The translations under genes were made by a program, and so were the position numbers. A stretch of 64,000 nucleotides of DNA from Mansonella perstans (taxonomy: Eukaryota > Nematoda > Chromadorea > Rhabditida > Onchocercidae): positions 248,001 to 312,000 of the forward strand of contig JBAMDO010000571.1 in the NCBI GenBank assembly GCA_037074765.1, read 5' to 3'. The notes beneath the pieces are model-generated. The model worked only from the letters and a program-made list of their open reading frames with translations. It made no database searches and was not told the origin of the DNA. Of this stretch, positions 13,200 to 25,487 are shown piece by piece; the first letter of the stretch is position 1, and each line of letters starts with the position of its first letter.

Positions 13200-13886
13200 A
13201 TGGCCACGTTAGTCTTATTCCTTATTACTCTCATTTTTTAGTTATTTATATATATCTTTTTAGTCATGTATAGTGCAGATATGGATTTAAAGCAGTACGG
13301 ATATAGTATAGATATTTTAGATTAGCAAAACCTCGATCCGAAATGACTCAGGAAGAGTTAGCAGCTAAAGAACAGGAGGAATTCAACGTTGGTCCACTTT
13401 CTGTGCTTACGCAGTCGGTAAAGAATAATGCGCAGGTTCTGATCAATTGCAGAAACAACAAGAAATTGCTCGGTCGTGTGAAGGCTTTCGACAGGTCCAT
13501 CAGTTATTATTATTATTTATTATGATTTGTTCTTATTACTATGCATACTAACAGTCATGACGAGGATGTTGTGGAAGTTATCATCTATACTTCACTTATC
13601 TGTGATAAGAGCCAATTGAGATATATGTTAATATATATTAAATTACAGTATAGTTTTATCTTTTTGTATGGAATACTAAATACTGATTTATGATCTTTTC
13701 AGGCATTGTAATATGGTTTTGGAAAATGTTAAAGAAATGTGGACAGAGTTACCAAAGACAGGAAAAGGGAAGAAGAAAGCAAAGCCTGTTGCAAAAGATC
13801 GTTTTATTACGAAAATGTTTCTGCGCGGTGATTCTGTTATCATCATTTTGAAAAATCCAGCAGTTGCAGTTTCAGAATCCACCTAA
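13200..13886 (+). CDS. snr-4: Small nuclear ribonucleoprotein Sm D2
   Basis: Three exons, 13200-13207, 13321-13494 and 13703-13886, give 121 aa (human Sm D2 has 118). Sm D2 is part of the heptameric Sm ring on the U1, U2, U4 and U5 snRNAs and acts in pre-mRNA splicing in the nucleus. The protein is almost colinear with the family: [53 protein letters not shown] (Sm1), [20 protein letters not shown], then [16 protein letters not shown] (Sm2). The first coding exon is only 8 nt. It is supported because ATGGCCAC has a good GTTAGT donor and the TTTTAG acceptor at 13319-13320 restores the nematode-like N-terminus [12 protein letters not shown]. If that exon were wrong, translation could start at 13343. 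The symbol follows C. elegans usage. Confidence 0.95.
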
Positions 13887-14123
13887 GCAATGAAATAGCA
13901 AAGCCTCTACGTTTTTTAAAGAATCGTACAACTTCATTGCATCAATTTTTATCGCATCATTTTTTTTTGTTTGCTACTATATTCGATCTTTAAATATATA
14001 TTTTTTAATGTATATCATTTCTATCATTAACGAATTTACTATCACAATTTGACAAACATTCATTGGAGAACTAAAATATTCCCTTGTGCTTTTACGATCG
14101 ACAATCAGAGTAGCAAAATAATT

Positions 14124-14563
14124 CCTGAAATCATCAGAGTAGTTGAGGTTGTTGGGGTTTTGCGCCCCGGAATTTCTCAATTCGTGAAACGTTATTAAAG
14201 ATCATTTTCATGTTTCTGAATTTTTTGATAATTTGTAACAAGTTAATGGATGTAATTTATAAATGCATTGTTAGTCTGATGTTCATAATACGTGTAAAGG
14301 GGATATGCCATGAAGAATGTAGCTGGGGTTTTTATTCAAAGTAGTAAGACTATCTTCGTAACAAAACAAGCATTATCATTAGGAAAAATGATTTTAATCT
14401 CATATTTTTTTTCTTTTTACATTATTTTTTTTAATTTTAATATTTTTAGTTGACTTTTATCCTGAAATCATCAGAGTAGTTGAGTTTGTTGGGGTTTTGC
14501 GTTCCGGAATTTCTCAACTTGTGAAACGTTATTGAAGATCATTTTCATGTTTCTAAATTTTTT
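14124..14563 (+). repeat. 104-bp direct duplication
   Basis: Copies at 14124-14227 and 14461-14563 share CCTGAAATCATCAGAGTAGT, GGGGTTTTGCG and GAAACGTTATT..AGATCATTTTCATGTTTCT, with about 6-8 differences. They are direct, 337 bp apart, and the second abuts the 45-bp tandem array. Confidence 0.85.
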
Positions 14564-14567
14564 TATC

Positions 14568-14750
14568 TCTATTAAAATGTTACTTACAAATGAATAATGG
14601 CGTGAAAAAAGTTCTATTAAAATGTTACTTACAAATGAATAATGGCGTGAAAAAAGTTCTATTAAAACGTTACTTACAAATGAATAATGGCGTTAAAAAA
14701 GCTCTATTAAAATGTTACTTACAAATGAACAACGGTGTGAAAAAAGTTCA
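14568..14750 (+). repeat. 45-bp tandem repeat, four units
   Basis: Units at 14568, 14613, 14658 and 14703 share TCTATTAAAATGTTACTTAC followed by AAATGAATAATGGCGTGAAA. Copies differ by one to four substitutions. Because 45 is a multiple of three, one frame stays open across all copies and reads MNNGVKKVLLKCYLQ repeatedly. I see no flanking coding exons, so this is probably an incidental open frame in a minisatellite. Confidence 0.9.
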
Positions 14751-15641
14751 AATTTTGTTTAAAACATACTGAAAGATAGATCCTAGACATGGTAGGATTA
14801 CAGCGTTAATGATCATAAGGAAGTACAGAACACGATAACCTCATCATTTTCCGAGAGATGGTGAAAGCGAAATTTCTAAAAAATTCGAATCCTATAGTGG
14901 ATAAAGAAGGTGACATTCGTACTCTCAATTCCAACAGATGAATGCACTCAATCAAGCGGTGAGGCTTGATAATGTAGTGGATCGGAATAAGTGGATGACA
15001 CTTAAAAAGTCTAAGGCCTAAGTCCACGTTACAATTAATTATTGAAATAAAGCTTTGGATAGCCTTTTCAAACAAATATAGAAAAATATGAAAAAATGCA
15101 ATTCAAGAAACTTGCCTATACTCAAACGAATCTCGTGATAAATAAGTTTGAAAATGATCTAGCTTAACTGTGCAGTCGCAAAATGCAATAAAGAAAACTA
15201 TAAACAAGAGTTGAATGTTCCGCCGACAATGTGAAAAAGGAGCACATTTAAAGCTAATTACAAAATCAGAGTGGTGAAGACAAGAGGAGTGTGTTTCATG
15301 AAAATATATGGAAAGGCGAAGAAAAAGAATTTGTCTTCATGCTGATGATTTTAAAGACAGAACTGAGGCTCTTCAAAGCGTTTAAAAACAGTCACCGTAA
15401 CAATAAATATTAGCGATAATTGAAACTGCAATGAACCTTCATGATTAAAAAGTTTAAATAAGATTTATCGAAGCATTACTTCGCACATCAAAGAACTGAC
15501 TATAAGGTACTGATTACAGATAGAAATTTTGTCAGAACTTCCATCCAAAAATAAGTGGAATATGATTGAGAGTTAGCAAAAGAGGATACGAGCTATAAGA
15601 ATTGGAAGGAAATATATACATAAAGGAAATCATCAAAATTT

Positions 15642-18607
15642 TTATTCATCCCAATTAATCCATCTATCGCTCTTGCTAGATGAGTTATTTGAATCAGCTT
15701 TAGGAGTTCGCGGGCCATCTTCATCATGCAATTCCTAAATGACACTAACGATAACAAACTTTCTTTTCCATTATATATAAAAATGAAATGGTTGTCGCAT
15801 ACCTGTATATCAACATTTGTACTAGAACACAGGCTCCAGCTTTCGTCCATTGTTGATCGTCTATCTGGGCTATTCTGGCTTTGTGTCGACTCTGTATCCA
15901 TATTAAGACAGCTCTCAGAGCTATCAGAACCTTAAGATTTAAAACAAAAAAAAATAGAGAAATCTATCTACATTTTCATTCGAATATTGAAAGCAGATCC
16001 AATATATATCGAGGCATTAATGGATAAAGAAGGAAAGAATTGGCGCTGTTGGGGACTAATTCGATCTCATGAACAGATAAATCATTTTGAAAAATAAAAT
16101 TTTACTAACCATTCCGATTTAACTCACTATTGTTTCTCTTAAAAAAGTTGCTTCAGCGTATATAGAGAAATTACTTCTCTGTAGTTATGAGCGCAAAATT
16201 TATGGATGTGTAGTATGTAATTAGAAAACTAACACAAATTTTTCTTTTCGAAATCTATCGCCTGCTTTTGCTTTTGTGTGGTTTCATTTTCACCATCTTG
16301 TAACAGCTGTTTTTCTGCATCAACTTTATATCGAAATAGAAATTCCATCTGACGAACCTTGTAGAAGTACCTTGCCCAGAAAACCAAACTTTCAATTTTT
16401 GCAGGTACCTTAATTTTTTACATTAATCTCTCAGTCATTTCATTTGATTACATGATGTGAATCCTTTTAAAATATTTCCTATTACTATCAGATCTGATAT
16501 TCGTCAAGGACTACACTATCTTTACAAACGAAATGAACGAATGATCACTCTTCCCTGATTCGGTCATCATCGATATAAAATTTTCTTAACTGTTCGAATA
16601 ATAAATTTGCACAGTATAAAAAATATGTACGAAGTTTGCGAAATTCTTCTATCGAAATTTGGTCAATAGAAACTTGGTCAGCAGCTCAAAACCATTTAAA
16701 TTATTACGGAAAGAAACTTTCTATAATTACCATTTCTTGATATAAGGACCTGACTCGTGGGCAATTAGCGAGCAAAGCATTGATTTCACTATCGTATTCA
16801 GTCAAATTGAAATCATCGCACCACATTCTGAATAATTCCTTATCACCTTCTGGGATTTTCATGTATGTATCTGGATTTGCTTGAATTTCATACAGGATGT
16901 GCTATAAACGAACAACATTGTAAAAGACTGATAAAAACTTGGATTATGCTGAAATTTATAGATTTATATTCATCAATTTCCATTTGACTGGAACCTATCC
17001 ATGCATATGAACACAAAGAGCTTTTAAGGATATCAGAAAGCGAAAGTCTACGGAATGTGAAGCAATCCTCAGTATTTATGATAAGTTAGGAAACTGCTTA
17101 TGAAGACCCTGTAATACTTTGAATGTGAAGCAATGCTCAGTACTCATGTTATAAGTTACAGAAATTGCTAATAAAGATGCTAACTTATGGCTTGAAATAA
17201 AAACGCCACTGTTATCAAGTTTTTGTAAACTTCGAAGGTTCTTGAAAAATTACATGAGGTAAGCAGATTTTGCTTGTAGATTTTATCTGTGAATCAATGC
17301 TCTCTGTGAAGTCATCTTCGTCTCCAACTGTATTTTCTTGCGCAATATTTTTCATTGTATCAACTATTGTTTTGATCCACGAATGGTCTGTTATCGTAGG
17401 CATTAACGGTAGCTTTAATCCACCAGCATGTGTCAAACTTGACTGTTCCATCTAAAAAAAATTGCTTTAGAAATCTGGATTAAAATTGACGTCTACAAAT
17501 CAAGAAATCATTTCAAAACTTGATTGCTATAAACCATTAATATAAGCGGATATAAAATTTATTAAAAGCACCAATAATAAAGAAAAAAAAAACTTGATTT
17601 AATTAATCAAATATTTATAAACATTGCTACGGAAAAATCATAAATTTCTCTACAAGATGCCTAATTATTTTCCCAGTTTCAATTAATTGTTGTGCTTTTT
17701 ACAAAGATCTCATTTAAAACTAAGAACTCACTTCATTTGCGTTACCTTCCATTTTTTGGCTATCCTCTTTCAACTGTTTATCACTCTCATCTTCTAAGAC
17801 CATGATCTGCTGTAAATTATATGCTTGCTGTCTAACATTTTCAACAGCAGTACTTGCCAGTGCGCTTGCCTCATTGACTACAACATCACTGAATTCAGTT
17901 AAATCCTTTTTGACCATCTCCAATGTTGTATAAGTCTGAAATCAAAACATCAATAGATATACAAAATGAGCTCTTTCCTTTTAACAATGTTTTGACAACG
18001 AAATAGTTTTCCTCACATTCATTCTTCGGTAACCTTTTTAATCCATTATTTAATGATATTGATGATCAGATCAAAAAAAAAAAAAAAAAATCTGAACAGT
18101 TGCACTAAATCAGATGGTGTTCCGATTAAACAAAGAACTTCACAACATCGGAGAGATACGACTTTCACTTACTTGTCCGTTCGTTTCATTTTGGTATAAC
18201 AGAAATGCAGAATTTGCTACTAAAAATCAGTTTCGACAGCATAATATCAAGAATATTTTAAAATACTCCCACATATGAACAATTTGTAAGATAATACCAC
18301 ACAACCTTATATAATACCATGAAATAGTATGCTTCCTTGCTTACCTGCAAAACTTACGATCACTCAAACTGTAACCATAAAGAATCACTGTATCCTTCAG
18401 AAAGCTCCTTTCCCGATATAAAAGAAAGAGAAGTATGAATGAAATAAATCAATGTATCACCTTTTCTTTAGCGGATCGAAACCAAGCAGAACCAGTACTA
18501 ATCCATCCTTGGAACGAATCCATATTTTTCCGTGTTTCTTCCTTCTTATCACCGGATTGTATGTCGTATAAAGTTTCTACTTCCGCTGCATTTTCAGTAC
18601 TTTTCAT
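15642..18607 (-). CDS. BSD-domain protein, BSDC1-like
   Basis: Seven exons give 371 aa: 18607-18461, 17935-17732, 17451-17254, 16901-16731, 16408-16234, 15930-15803 and 15734-15642. Residues about 30-65 (FQGWISTGSAWFRSAKEK, then TLEMVKKDLTEFSDVV) match the BSDC1 N-terminus pattern WLQ..K.KS.E...F.KRDLTEF. The BSD domain lies about residues 185-270: ILYEIQANPDTYMKIPEG, ELFRMWCDDFNL, then LVFWARYFYKVRQME, with the typical paired aromatics. The tail is acidic and Ser-rich and ends SKSDRWINWDE, like the WEDWE end of BSDC1. BSD domains occur in transcription and repair factors and synapse-associated proteins; the precise role of this subfamily is not established to my knowledge. Exon 5 was ended at TTTGT|GTTAGT because only this joins exon 6 in frame. 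A TTTTAG acceptor lies just upstream of the ATG. Confidence 0.88.
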
Positions 18608-19200
18608 TTTACCATACTAAAATATCATAATTTTCGAAAATTAACTAGCAATGCAAGATTAACTAAAATCAAAATCAGCTCAAAGCTAATTCTGTTTTAA
18701 ATTTTTCATACTTAAATCAAACTCTAAAATGTCATTCGAAACCAGTAGTTCAAAGGTTAATTCAATATACCAATTCCTTTTACAAATAGCGATACACCAT
18801 TAAGTTACTACTTGTATTTTTGTTATTACTTATACAATACTATACTTCCACTTGAACGGGTAAATACGGCCATTCTTATGCAACTTACATGTCTTTATGA
18901 AAAAAAAAGTTTGTAATTTTTTAATTTTAAATTTTATGATGTAATCGAGCAATCCAGTAGCTCACATTTGCGTTGAACTTTTCAAGATTTGACAGTAATA
19001 TCGTCCATTATTTTATTCTAGGAGTAGTATCAATTTCAACTGCTTGTTTCATCAACTGAAGTGTTCTTTCGCTCTTATTTTTAAGTCTGAAAGCGATATG
19101 TTAAATCATTTTTTTAATGAAACTTTTTATTTTACGGCAAAATTATTTTCTATGGCATCAAATATGATATTATATTTCTAAATTGGAACAATAATTTCTC

Positions 19201-19375
19201 GGAAAATTTTATCATCCTTAAATGAGTAATGATATTTCAACAGTAAATTTTATCTGTCATCTCATCGTATTGCTACATTAATCCATATCATTTAAATTGT
19301 AATTAATTTCTAAAATTTATTGTATAGATAAAATTTACTATTGAAATATCTTTACTTATTATAATAATTTTATCC
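19201..19375. repeat. Inverted repeat, arms about 50 bp
   Basis: The left arm (19201-19254) contains GATATTTCAACAGTAAATTT followed by TATCT; the right arm (19325-19375) is its imperfect inverse, containing AAATTTACTATTGAAATATC. The central spacer is about 70 bp. Such a foldback could be a small MITE or a long hairpin in a transcript. No flanking target-site duplication was confirmed. Confidence 0.7.
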
Positions 19376-20713
19376 CTTCAAAATTATGGCATACATAATA
19401 TGGCCAAATAGCCCATTCATTCTCTGATTTTGGTTAAACATTAAAGTTCCATCGCCCATTTAAATTTTCAATGTTTCGTATTTTTCAATGAGAATATTTT
19501 CCAAAACGTGCAGATAGATATGTATGGTAATTGTAAAACTTTCCCGACCATAAACTTCAATTTAAATTTGTCATTTTTTTAATATGAAAGAATCGAAATT
19601 TAAATTGAATCATGTTAGTATTTTTTTTAGTATCTTCCTTCATTCCTCAGCACATGTGATCGTCAACTTTATTTCTTCCGTTTGGTCATTCCAGAAAAAA
19701 GGGACTATAATAGTTCCGATCCCAGAACAACCTATAAAGAAGGAATGATGTGACATTTTCAGAATTGGAGTAAGTTTGTTATTCCTGCATTTTATTTTAG
19801 TACAGCTATCACTTATAACCCTGATCATAAATTTTCTGCTCAAGTTTCAGTTTTTGATTCAAATTCAAGAACTTTTCATTTTGTCTTTTCATTTTTCATT
19901 TCAAAACTTTTCAACTTTCCAACTGTTTTTCATTTTGTTTACTAGTTGGTAGCATGTCGTTAACAGTATCAGCTGTGTTTTCTATTGACATTTATGAAAT
20001 TGACAAATTTTGATGAATCGCTGATATTATATTAATGGATTACACACTTAGTTTCTGAAGTGAGAAATCTTGTGTGCAGTGTTGTGCGCATTTATTAAAA
20101 TGTCAAATTTTTAATCAAACTGCACGAGTTTGATATTTCAGTAAAGATCGAGCAGTCCTCGCTTTTTCCTTTACAGTTGAATCCAAAAAAAAACGTTAGA
20201 ATAAATAAATACATATCCAAAGGACGAGCAAAAGTCACCTTCAATTTTCTATTCTTTCCCGCTTCTTACATAAGTCTTTATCCATGAATCTGAGAAATGA
20301 TTCGAAACAGAGGCTGACTGGAAAAACAAGTCACTGATCTATGATTATTATTAATTTAGGAAAATGTTAGTACATGAGCGGCCCAAAAAATATCGCACAA
20401 TGTTCTAAATGAACGGGGAATTATTGACTGTTTTACTAGTTCATCCTAGCTAATTAACAAAATTGAAGAATTGCCAAACACGAAATTTTTGAGCTGCTGA
20501 TTGAGATATAAAACAAGAAATTTAGAATGTTCACTCTAGTATTGAAAATTATTGACCTTTTTTTTTGCATTTCGGAATTGATTTAATAGTATGTGTTAAA
20601 CTAAAATTACAAATTAAGCGTTTAATTTAAAAGTTTTATCATCTCCATTCTATATATAAAAGCCTCAAAATTATCAGCATATTTAAGAACTGTCTAATTA
20701 CACTAATTTTTGT

Positions 20714-20725
20714 TCAGCTGTCATT
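20714..20725 (+). promoter_or_regulatory. Probable SL trans-splice acceptor
   Basis: TTTTTGTTCAG ends 9 nt before the ATG at 20726 and has no upstream coding exon. This is the usual spacing for an SL acceptor in nematodes. Inferred from consensus and position. Confidence 0.45.
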
Positions 20726-23195
20726 ATGAGTGGTAAAAGTGTCATGGAAGTAACACAAGTTGGAAGAGAATTTAAAAAACGAGAACGATCTATGTGGTAT
20801 TGGTTAGGAAGAATCGCTGCAAATTTCTGTATGCATATAATTTTCGTAATTATATAAATTATTTTATCAGGAATTTTATTTCTTCATCCAGTATGTACGA
20901 TATTTAAGATGTATATTCCAAGCGGAAATCGACGAGGCTGTCGATTTCAGATCAGTAATTTTCCAAAAACAAAATGACATGTTTGTTGCACTCATAAATC
21001 TTTCATTTATCGGACCAATGAAACTATTACTATCTATATCACACTGTATTGGTCATCGATCCTATGATATTAGTGACAAGCAATAACAATTTGCTGAACA
21101 AAGAGCAGTTAAGTAATTAACAAGAGTTAATTAGATTTTTAGTTTACTTAGCTAAGAATCTTGTTCACCATACAACAACCATAGATTCCTCATGCTTGGA
21201 TTTTTTATTCATTGCATTTCACCAGTTTCTTCAATTTCGGTAGTGGATTTTCATAAGATATTTTAAGTTGTTTTTTTGATAGTTTTCATTGCCGAACATA
21301 TAGATATGGTTCCTGTTTTATCTTTCCAATTGCCGACTTGTCGCAACAAGAATGACACATGTTTCAATATTATTGATAAATCTAATCACTATGATTTCAA
21401 ACCTTTCCAACAAAATCATTTGGAATAAATATAACATACACACTACCTACTTACTCTCTTGTGAATATTCACAAAAAAAACTGGGATAAAACTCTTCTAC
21501 CTTTTTTCAAAATAGCGTTTAACTATATTAAAGCGAATTTAAGATCTGACCAAGAGGAAATGGGTTATTGATTAATAGGTATGATTTTTTTCATTTTATC
21601 ATTACGTTTTGATATAAATTTATCCAATACGAAATCAAGGCTTGGTTCCCAGAGAATTGCTTATATCATCATCACATTAGGCCGCTACGGAATTGAATAG
21701 GTCGAATCCTAGAAATTCTATTCTATTTGAACATATTTCATATCTTGAATTTTTCTTATTATGAAATAAGCGGTTGCTATTCAGTATTGGTCATTATTCG
21801 TCATTTTATATTATTTGTGATTAAAAAAACGAAAAATTTTTGTTCCACAATTTTTCCCAAAACTAATGTATTCATTTCCAGGGAATTTGCATCATCGTTT
21901 TGAGAAGCTATTAAAACATATCAAGAGTATATTCACACTTGCATTTACATTCGTACCCTTTCATCCGAAGGAAACTGTTGGTATCAGACAATGTTTATCG
22001 GTATTTTTACTTTGCTTTGGAATTGTTTTCAAATGCCTTTCATGACCATTCCCTCCAAATTTCAAAATCTCGGACAGGCGGATTCAATTATTTGAGTCTT
22101 ATTTGTTTTATGAAGTCCTGTTTATTTCATTTTAATCGAACTACCTGTTAAGAACAATAGTCTGAGCCATCAAGGAGCCGAAATAGCACATGCCGAAGAA
22201 AATACAATCGTAGAAACGTCTGCAAGCAAACTTGAAATGACCAAAGCCAAAGTTCACGCTACCAAGCAATCTACTGTTAGCCATGACGTTACAAAAGTAA
22301 TTTAAAACTTATAAATAAAGCAAATGATCTTATAGCAAGAAATGAAATTAACATAGAATTCAATTAAAATCAATTGTTGAATATATTTGCAGTCATCATC
22401 CGCTGTAACCGGTCTCGGAGAAATGGTCAACAAGCATTCAAAGAATAATTTGAAAGATTTCATCTTCGATGATAACTATTTCGAAGACAGTTGGGGTCTT
22501 CATTCAAGTTTATTACTCGGAACTTGTATCCATCAAGTGAATACTTTTATATTTTTTTTACGCAATAGATTTATATGAACAGGTGTACCGTTTTTATTTT
22601 ATTAAATTTGAGGAAATCTAGTAAGATCTATCCAGTTTTCATGTTTTTTAGTCTTTGAGAGTTGCAACTACATGCAACGTTGATGCGAAGATGGCGAGAC
22701 ATTCCATGCATATTTTGAAAGCTGTATATCCCGGAGGTAAGACTGCAAAATAATGCTCTATTAAGGAATTGAATAGGAAATTAAGTGAAATGAAAACAGA
22801 TGAAGACACTTCAGCCATCTCTGGATAACTTAAGGGTGATGATTCTGCACTGATGACTGCAATAAATAACATTTCTCCCAGTAATCACAAGCCCAATTGT
22901 TTTGCGACAAATTTTTGAAGGGATACTTTAAATCAAATTAAAATTTCCAGAATTAAGGCAGTAAATCATTTATAGATATTGAAAGCACAACAGAAGAGAG
23001 ATACTGTTCATTCGAAGAATGTGATATGCTAGATCAAACTGATCACAACATGAATGGTATTGTTTGTCATCTGTATTTTTGTGATTTTACACACACTACT
23101 TTATTGAATTTATATCGCTAATCATTTATTCAAATTTAGTTTCAGGGTTTAGTTTCTCCAATAGTTTCTTCGAGAACACCTATGTTGTCGGCTGA
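20726..23195 (+). CDS. Unrecognised multi-exon gene
   Basis: I do not recognise this protein. Solid exons: first exon from 20726 (MSGKSVMEVTQVGREFKKRE, then RSMWYWLGRIAANF), then 22162-22296, 22393-22536, 22652-22736, 22976-23056 and 23146-23195. Exons from 22162 onward all join in phase with canonical sites. They read TSASKLEMTKAKVHATKQST, SAVTGLGEMVNKHSKNNLKD, a Cys/His/Met-containing exon (SLRVATTCNVDAKMARHSMH), an acidic exon (ESTTEERYCSFEECDMLDQ) and the C-terminus SNSFFENTYVVG. How the first exon connects to 22162 is unresolved: it may end at 20828 with an exon starting at 21882 (NLHHRFEKLLKHIK), or read through to a GTAATT donor near 20853. An alternative last exon at 22800-22828 also joins in phase after 22736 and would give a shorter protein ending EDTSAISG. 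No signal peptide is evident. It looks helical and soluble. Confidence 0.5.
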
Positions 23196-23361
23196 TGCAT
23201 AACTGCCAAGTTATGATTTATCTTATCAGAATATTGCATATCGCACTTGTAAGTGCATATTATAAGTTAGCTTGCTAATTCGATGGTAAAGTGAAAATTA
23301 TATTCCGGTATGAACTTGAAAACGTAATCCTGACAAGTCAAGTTTTGGTTCGTATGCAAAG

Positions 23362-23468
23362 GTATTGTGTGTAAATTTCCTCTTTAACATGTGTATGATT
23401 ATCAAATTATGGATTGTATTGTATGTAAATTTCTCTTTAACAAGTATATGATTTTCAAGTTGTGAATT
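23362..23468 (+). repeat. 54-bp tandem duplication
   Basis: 23362-23415 and 23416-23468 both start GTATTGTRTGTAAATTTC and end TGGATT or TGAATT; they differ at about ten positions. Confidence 0.8.
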
Positions 23469-24507
23469 ACGAAAATTAAAAAAATTGAATTATGAAACTT
23501 TTTCAAGGGCACTTGCATTTACCGCACATCAGCTATCACCACCATCCTTTTTCCTTATCAGATCACATCATTTACTACATTTCTGTTACACATAACTGTT
23601 AATTAGGCTATCGAAATATGGCACTAGGCTCTACAATTCCGCAAAGTGAGACCATCATACACCTTTCACTATACCGAAAATTTAACTGAAAAAACTAAAA
23701 GCCTGACAAAGGATCAATAATTCAGATTCTTGTTAGGATTCAAGTACTAGCTATATACCGAAGAAATCAAGTAGGTAGATCCGAATATCGAAGCAAAGTG
23801 AAATGATGTCTGACTCAGTTTCTAAAAATTCCGCTTATCCAGAGAACTGGTTTTTATTAAAATTGAAGCAGTGTTTGGTATTTCTTTCCTCTACATTTAG
23901 CATTTGATAGCAAAGCTGATTCCTCTAATTTGAATTATCGACTGCTATTTCACTATAAGAGATATTTAAACAAAGATTAATGAAAAATAAATTCAAAAGC
24001 CAAAAGCTAAAATAAAATACATTGAGGAATCATAATTGTTCATTAAAGAGAAAATTTTGTCAAATTAATTTGACGATTTAATTCGAATGTTATACTGCAT
24101 AACCTGGATTATTTACTGTAGCTAAAACTATGTTGGCCTTTCAAAGTACATTATTAATAGGTTTATTTGGAATGGCTGTTACGGTGCTATAAAAATAATT
24201 TCTGAAAAGCGCATCCATAAACAGCACTTGCACTCTCTATCCAACAGCTGCACAAATTTTTAAATTGTCGAAAAACATTGTCAATTAAACAACAATCACA
24301 CAGAATAATTCTTAAACAAAATCAATTAATTAACTTAATTAACCATAAATCACAGAAAAAAATAATTTTCAATGTCAGACGTTGTTGATAATTTACTACT
24401 CGCTTTGTTAAAATCATATAGGAAAAAAATGGAATAAATTGATAGTGCACCAATAAGTAGAGCAGCGAAACTGTTGTACAGAAGCGCGATATACAATAGA
24501 AATATAT

Positions 24508-24650
24508 CCACATACACACATACACACAAACATACATACACACATACACACACACACACGCACACACATACATACATATACACATAAACATACATACACA
24601 TACACATACATACATACATACACATACACATACACATATATGTATGCATA
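24508..24650. repeat. CA/TACA microsatellite
   Basis: This is a compound simple repeat of CA, TACA and CATA on the plus strand. It produces spurious open frames on the minus strand. Confidence 0.9.
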
Positions 24651-25487
24651 TGCACACATACAAAAGTAATTATAAACATAAAATACATTATTATCATAAA
24701 TTATCACCAGGAAGGACAAATTTTTCGTTGAAATATTGAAAAAAAAACAACAGTAACTGGAAAATTGAACATACAGTGCAAATGTTAGAATAAAAAACAT
24801 TAAATTACCATTTAATTCAGGAAAATTAATTCAATGCGGAAAAGTAACGTAGACAGGTCACGATTATCTGCTTGAAAAAATATTGCTTGAATTTACTCAT
24901 AGTACGAAATTCAAATAACAGTTACAAAGCATTAACAATGATTGACTATTTTACTTTATCTGATAACTATCTTGAATATCCTTTCTTGAATATTTCTTGA
25001 TATCCATAAGTTTCATTTCCCCACAGAACTTCTTCAAGCATCCACGAATAAACGGATTTAGAAGCTGATAATCCAATTAAAATTTGTAAAAAAACTAAGG
25101 CAACATGTATAGAATAATTGTAAGAACAACGGAGGTTACAAACAATACAAGATAGAAAATCAAATACAATGGAGAATACAAAGTAAGTAATCGGTTTAAA
25201 ACAGAAATAAAAATTATCAAAAATTTACCAAAAAAAAGATACACTCGAATTTTAACTTACACATGTTTGATAACTTCAAATACCGTAATATTTTTTCTTA
25301 GATAAAACAGATTAATTCGGAACAGTTAGAAAATGAATCAAACGAAAGTGATTCGGACATAAGACACGGAAGATCAAAAAAATTCCCAGTTTTAAAAAAT
25401 AAATTAAAAATCCCTAATTTTATAAACGTCAAAAAAGGAAATTTATCGAAAGTGCAATGTAGGAATTAATAGAATCGAAGAACACCT

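Larger units (their letters stand above)
13887..15641. other. Convergent intergenic region with repeats
   Basis: This is the space between the 3' ends of Sm D2 (+) and the BSD gene (-). It holds a 104-bp direct duplication, a 45-bp tandem repeat and about 850 bp (14780-15640) in which I see nothing. Open frames here do not form splice-compatible chains. Confidence 0.6.
18608..20725. other. Divergent intergenic region
   Basis: This lies between the BSD gene start (-) and the unrecognised gene start (+). The open frame at 19640-19843 (-) has no recognisable features. The main structure is an inverted repeat at 19201-19375. Confidence 0.6.
23196..25487. other. Convergent intergenic region
   Basis: This lies between the 3' ends of the unrecognised gene (+) and the basonuclin-like gene (-). 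It holds a 54-bp tandem duplication (23362-23468) and a CA/TACA-rich tract (about 24508-24650). The open frames over that tract are runs of Tyr, Val, Cys and Met produced by the simple repeat and are not genes. Confidence 0.65.

Noticed and set aside
15593..15901. 102-aa minus-strand open frame
   Set aside because: Its first part is a real BSD-gene exon, but the rest reads through an intron and then continues out of frame; the spliced model ends SKSDRWINWDE instead.
24322..24800. Three long overlapping minus-strand open frames rich in Cys, Val, Met and Tyr
   Set aside because: They are translations of a CA/TACA microsatellite in three frames; length comes from the repeat, not from coding constraint.
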